Notes under the pieces: model-generated
Seen by the model: only the letters and a program-made list of their open reading frames with translations
The model's database searches: none
What the model was told of the DNA's origin: nothing
Assembly (NCBI RefSeq): GCF_001279775.1
Contig: NZ_LGDG01000002.1
Span: forward strand, 14,790-78,789
Direction: 5' to 3'
Length of the DNA: 64,000 bases
From: Streptomyces sp. MMG1533
GTDB lineage: Bacteria; Actinomycetota; Actinomycetes; Streptomycetales; Streptomycetaceae
In this document: positions 59,907-64,000 of the stretch, one piece after another
How the letters are laid out: each line of letters opens with the position of its first letter
Numbering within the stretch: the stretch's first letter is position 1
Made by a program: the position numbers and the translations under genes

Positions 59907-60863
59907 ATGACCGTGTTGATCCTCACGTCGGAGGAAGACGTGACCGCCGACATGGTGGTGGCGAAGCTGCACGACATGGGAGCACCCGTGATGCGGCTGG
60001 ACCCCGCCGACCTGCCGGGCCGGGCGGCGCTGTCCTTCGACTACACCGACGGCGACTTCGACGGCCACCTGTCGGTGAACGGGCATGTGCTCGGCATGCG
60101 CGGCCTGCGCTCCGTGTGGGTGCGCAGACCCGGCGAACCTGCCGCACATGCGGAGCACCCCTCGCCGTGGCTGACCGCCGAGACCCGTCAGGCGCTGTAC
60201 GGGGTGCTCTACTCGGCCCCCACCCGGTGGATGAACCATCCGCGCAACGCCGAGCAGGCACGCCTGAAGCCCTGGCAGTTGAGGATCGCCCACCTCAGCG
60301 ACTTCGCCGTGCCGCCGACCGTCTTCACCACCGCCCCGCGCGTGGCACGGCAGTTCGTCGGGGAACACCGGGACGTCGTGGTGAAGTCCGCCTCGGGTCC
60401 GCCGCCCGGTGATCCGGCGCTGGCCCTCCCCACCACGCTGATCGGCCCCGAGGCGGACTTCTCGGCCGTCGCGGGCGGGCCCACGCTGTTGCAGCGGTAC
60501 ATACCCAAGCGTGCCGACATCCGGCTCACGTGCGTCGGCACCCGGCTGTTCGCCGCCCGGAAGGCGGCCGCGCCGGGCCAGATCGACGGGCGCTTCGGCG
60601 ACACCGAACACACGTGGGAAGCGGTCCCGGTGCCCGAACGCATCGGCAAGTCGGTCCACACGTACCTCGGTCTGGCCGGACTCGCGTACGCCGCCTTCGA
60701 CTTCGCCGAGGACGAGGACGGCCTCTGGTGGTTCCTGGAGTGCAACCAGGGTGGCCAGTTCGGCTTCGTCGAGCTGGAGGCCGGGCAGCCGATCTCGGAG
60801 GCGGTCGCCCGGTGGCTGTCACAGCGCGGAGGGGATCGCCGCGTTCCCGACAGCCCCCGGTGA
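59907..60863 (+). CDS. tgmB: ATP-grasp ribosomal peptide maturase (TgmB-type)
   Basis: The 318-residue ligase begins TVLILTSEEDVTADMVV, has a pre-ATP-grasp region with VRRPG and WMNHP, then ATP-grasp motifs: DVVVKSASG, LLQRYIPKRADIRLTCVG, AAFDFAEDEDGLWWFLECNQGGQFGFVE. The ECNQGGQ loop provides the Mg-binding Glu and Asn. It activates acidic side chains of the precursor with ATP for ester (or amide) formation. Only precursor and maturase are present; no methyltransferase of the PIMT type follows. The gene converges with the UvrA-like operon. Confidence 0.9.
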   Translation: MTVLILTSEEDVTADMVVAKLHDMGAPVMRLDPADLPGRAALSFDYTDGDFDGHLSVNGHVLGMRGLRSVWVRRPGEPAAHAEHPSPWLTAETRQALYGVLYSAPTRWMNHPRNAEQARLKPWQLRIAHLSDFAVPPTVFTTAPRVARQFVGEHRDVVVKSASGPPPGDPALALPTTLIGPEADFSAVAGGPTLLQRYIPKRADIRLTCVGTRLFAARKAAAPGQIDGRFGDTEHTWEAVPVPERIGKSVHTYLGLAGLAYAAFDFAEDEDGLWWFLECNQGGQFGFVELEAGQPISEAVARWLSQRGGDRRVPDSPR

Positions 60864-60937
60864 GACGCCGCCCGGCGAGTCGGCAGGGCTCGGCCCACGG
60901 CTCCCGCCCGGCGTGAAGGGCAAGTGGTGCAGCCCCG

Positions 60938-63331
<2,394 letters not shown>

Positions 63332-63437
63332 CGTGTCTCCATCTGTTGCGCGGGGCCGCCTTCGCGGCTCCGCCGGCATCGCCTGGCTCGATCCGACCAA
63401 GCTTCGAGCGGTACGTCCGGCGCGCTCGCCGAACGGC

Positions 63438-63851
63438 TCAGGGCAGCTCCTGGATGCGGATCAGGTTGCCCGCGGGATCGCGGAAGGCGCAGTCGCGAAC
63501 CCCGTACGGCTGGTTGGTCGGCTCCTGGACGACCTCGGCGCTGTCGGCGGCCTGCATCCGCTCGAACGTGCCGTCGAGGTCGGTGGTGCCCAGGAGAAGG
63601 CCGGCATAAGTGCCCTTGGCCATCATCTCGGTGATGGTGCGGCGCTCGTCCTCGGTGACGCCGGGGTCGGCGGCCGACGGTTGCAGGACGACGGACGTGC
63701 CGGGCTGGTCCACGGGTCCGACCGTGATCCAGCGCATCCCCTGGTACCCGACGTCGTTGCGGACCTCGAAGCCGAGGGTGTCGCGGTAGAAGGCCAGGGC
63801 GGCCTCCGGGTCGTCGTGCGGGAGGAAGCTCGCGTGAATGGTGATGCTCAT
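63438..63851 (-). CDS. VOC-family (glyoxalase/bleomycin-resistance fold) protein
   Basis: The 137-residue protein has the paired beta-alpha-beta VOC repeats: ASFLPHDDPEAALAFYRDTLGFEVRNDV and AFRDPAGNLIRIQEL at the end. A metal His/Glu pattern is only partly evident (Glu in IQEL). It may bind or sequester a small molecule. ATG at 63851 is used; GTG at 63860 is in frame. Pairs of VOC and short UvrA genes are common in Streptomyces. Confidence 0.88.
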   Translation of the reverse strand: MSITIHASFLPHDDPEAALAFYRDTLGFEVRNDVGYQGMRWITVGPVDQPGTSVVLQPSAADPGVTEDERRTITEMMAKGTYAGLLLGTTDLDGTFERMQAADSAEVVQEPTNQPYGVRDCAFRDPAGNLIRIQELP

Positions 63852-63861
63852 GGCAGTCACG

Positions 63862-64000
63862 CTAGGCGCGGCCCGCGGTCGGCGCTTCTCGATTCCTGAT
63901 CGGTCTGGTCACCTGTTTCGCCACACAGGACGGCATCCCCGCCGTCGCGCTCGCCGCCTCGCGCCGATAGACGCTGGGCGGCACGCCGACCAGCTCCGTG
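63862..64000 (-). CDS. AraC-family regulator, C-terminal end only
   Basis: Entering from the right edge, the minus frame reads TELVGVPPSVYRREAASATA, then MPSCVAKQVTRPIRNREAP and a stop at 63862. This is the end of an AraC HTH domain followed by the tail typical of AraC proteins next to VOC genes. It lies 10 bp upstream of the VOC start, so it is probably the operon's regulator. Confidence 0.75.
   Translation of the reverse strand, partial: TELVGVPPSVYRREAASATAGMPSCVAKQVTRPIRNREAPTAGRA

Overview
The window is about 72% GC, with many GTG and TTG starts, GGAGG-type ribosome binding sites and strong GC bias at third codon positions. Gene families such as SpoIIE-type PAS/GAF phosphatases, LCP proteins, Asp23/AmaP clusters, an MmpS protein and a large LuxR regulator fit a Streptomyces chromosome. 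Much of it looks like arm or accessory DNA, because pseudogene fragments, an IS relic, a tRNA 3'-end fragment and many unrelated short tandem repeats lie between intact operons.

Layout. 1-5.8 kb: extracytoplasmic copper operon on the minus strand (tandem cupredoxin/beta-propeller protein, two-domain multicopper oxidase, YcnI, CopC-CopD cut by the window edge). 6.4-10 kb: MmpS, then an XRE regulator, an ECF sigma factor with membrane tail, and a frameshifted exported-type protein. 10-16.2 kb: decayed region with IS3 and membrane-protein relics, and phosphatase, BON and CBS fragments, around intact universal stress, phosphofructokinase and CBS genes; it resembles an eroded dormancy-type gene group. 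16.3-23.6 kb: a DUF234-type ATPase with a repeat operator, then a five-gene Liv-type ABC importer and MarR regulator.

23.8-37.3 kb: tRNA fragment, GYD protein, class F sortase with a wall or membrane protein, class II amidotransferase, CMD protein, DUF2252, a MalT-like LuxR regulator, and a run of small membrane or stress genes ending in a diacylglycerol-kinase-like protein. 37.5-42.8 kb: an orphan ChvE-like sugar-binding lipoprotein and an Asp23/AmaP envelope cluster. 42.9-48.3 kb: PAP2 phosphatase, a lower-GC DUF2637 pair and a multi-sensor PP2C phosphatase. 48.8-53.3 kb: two APC amino-acid permeases flanking a GntR regulator, and a second GYD protein. 53.4-55.4 kb: FMN-binding protein with a ferric-reductase-like flavocytochrome.

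56.1-64 kb: a MatB-like fusion of a degenerate polysaccharide-deacetylase domain to a processive GT2, an LCP ligase, then a two-gene ATP-grasp RiPP locus (63-aa precursor and maturase). A convergent UvrA-like/VOC/AraC operon follows. The RiPP locus is the best candidate for a little-described system here. The copper propeller operon and the dead-deacetylase glycosyltransferase come next.
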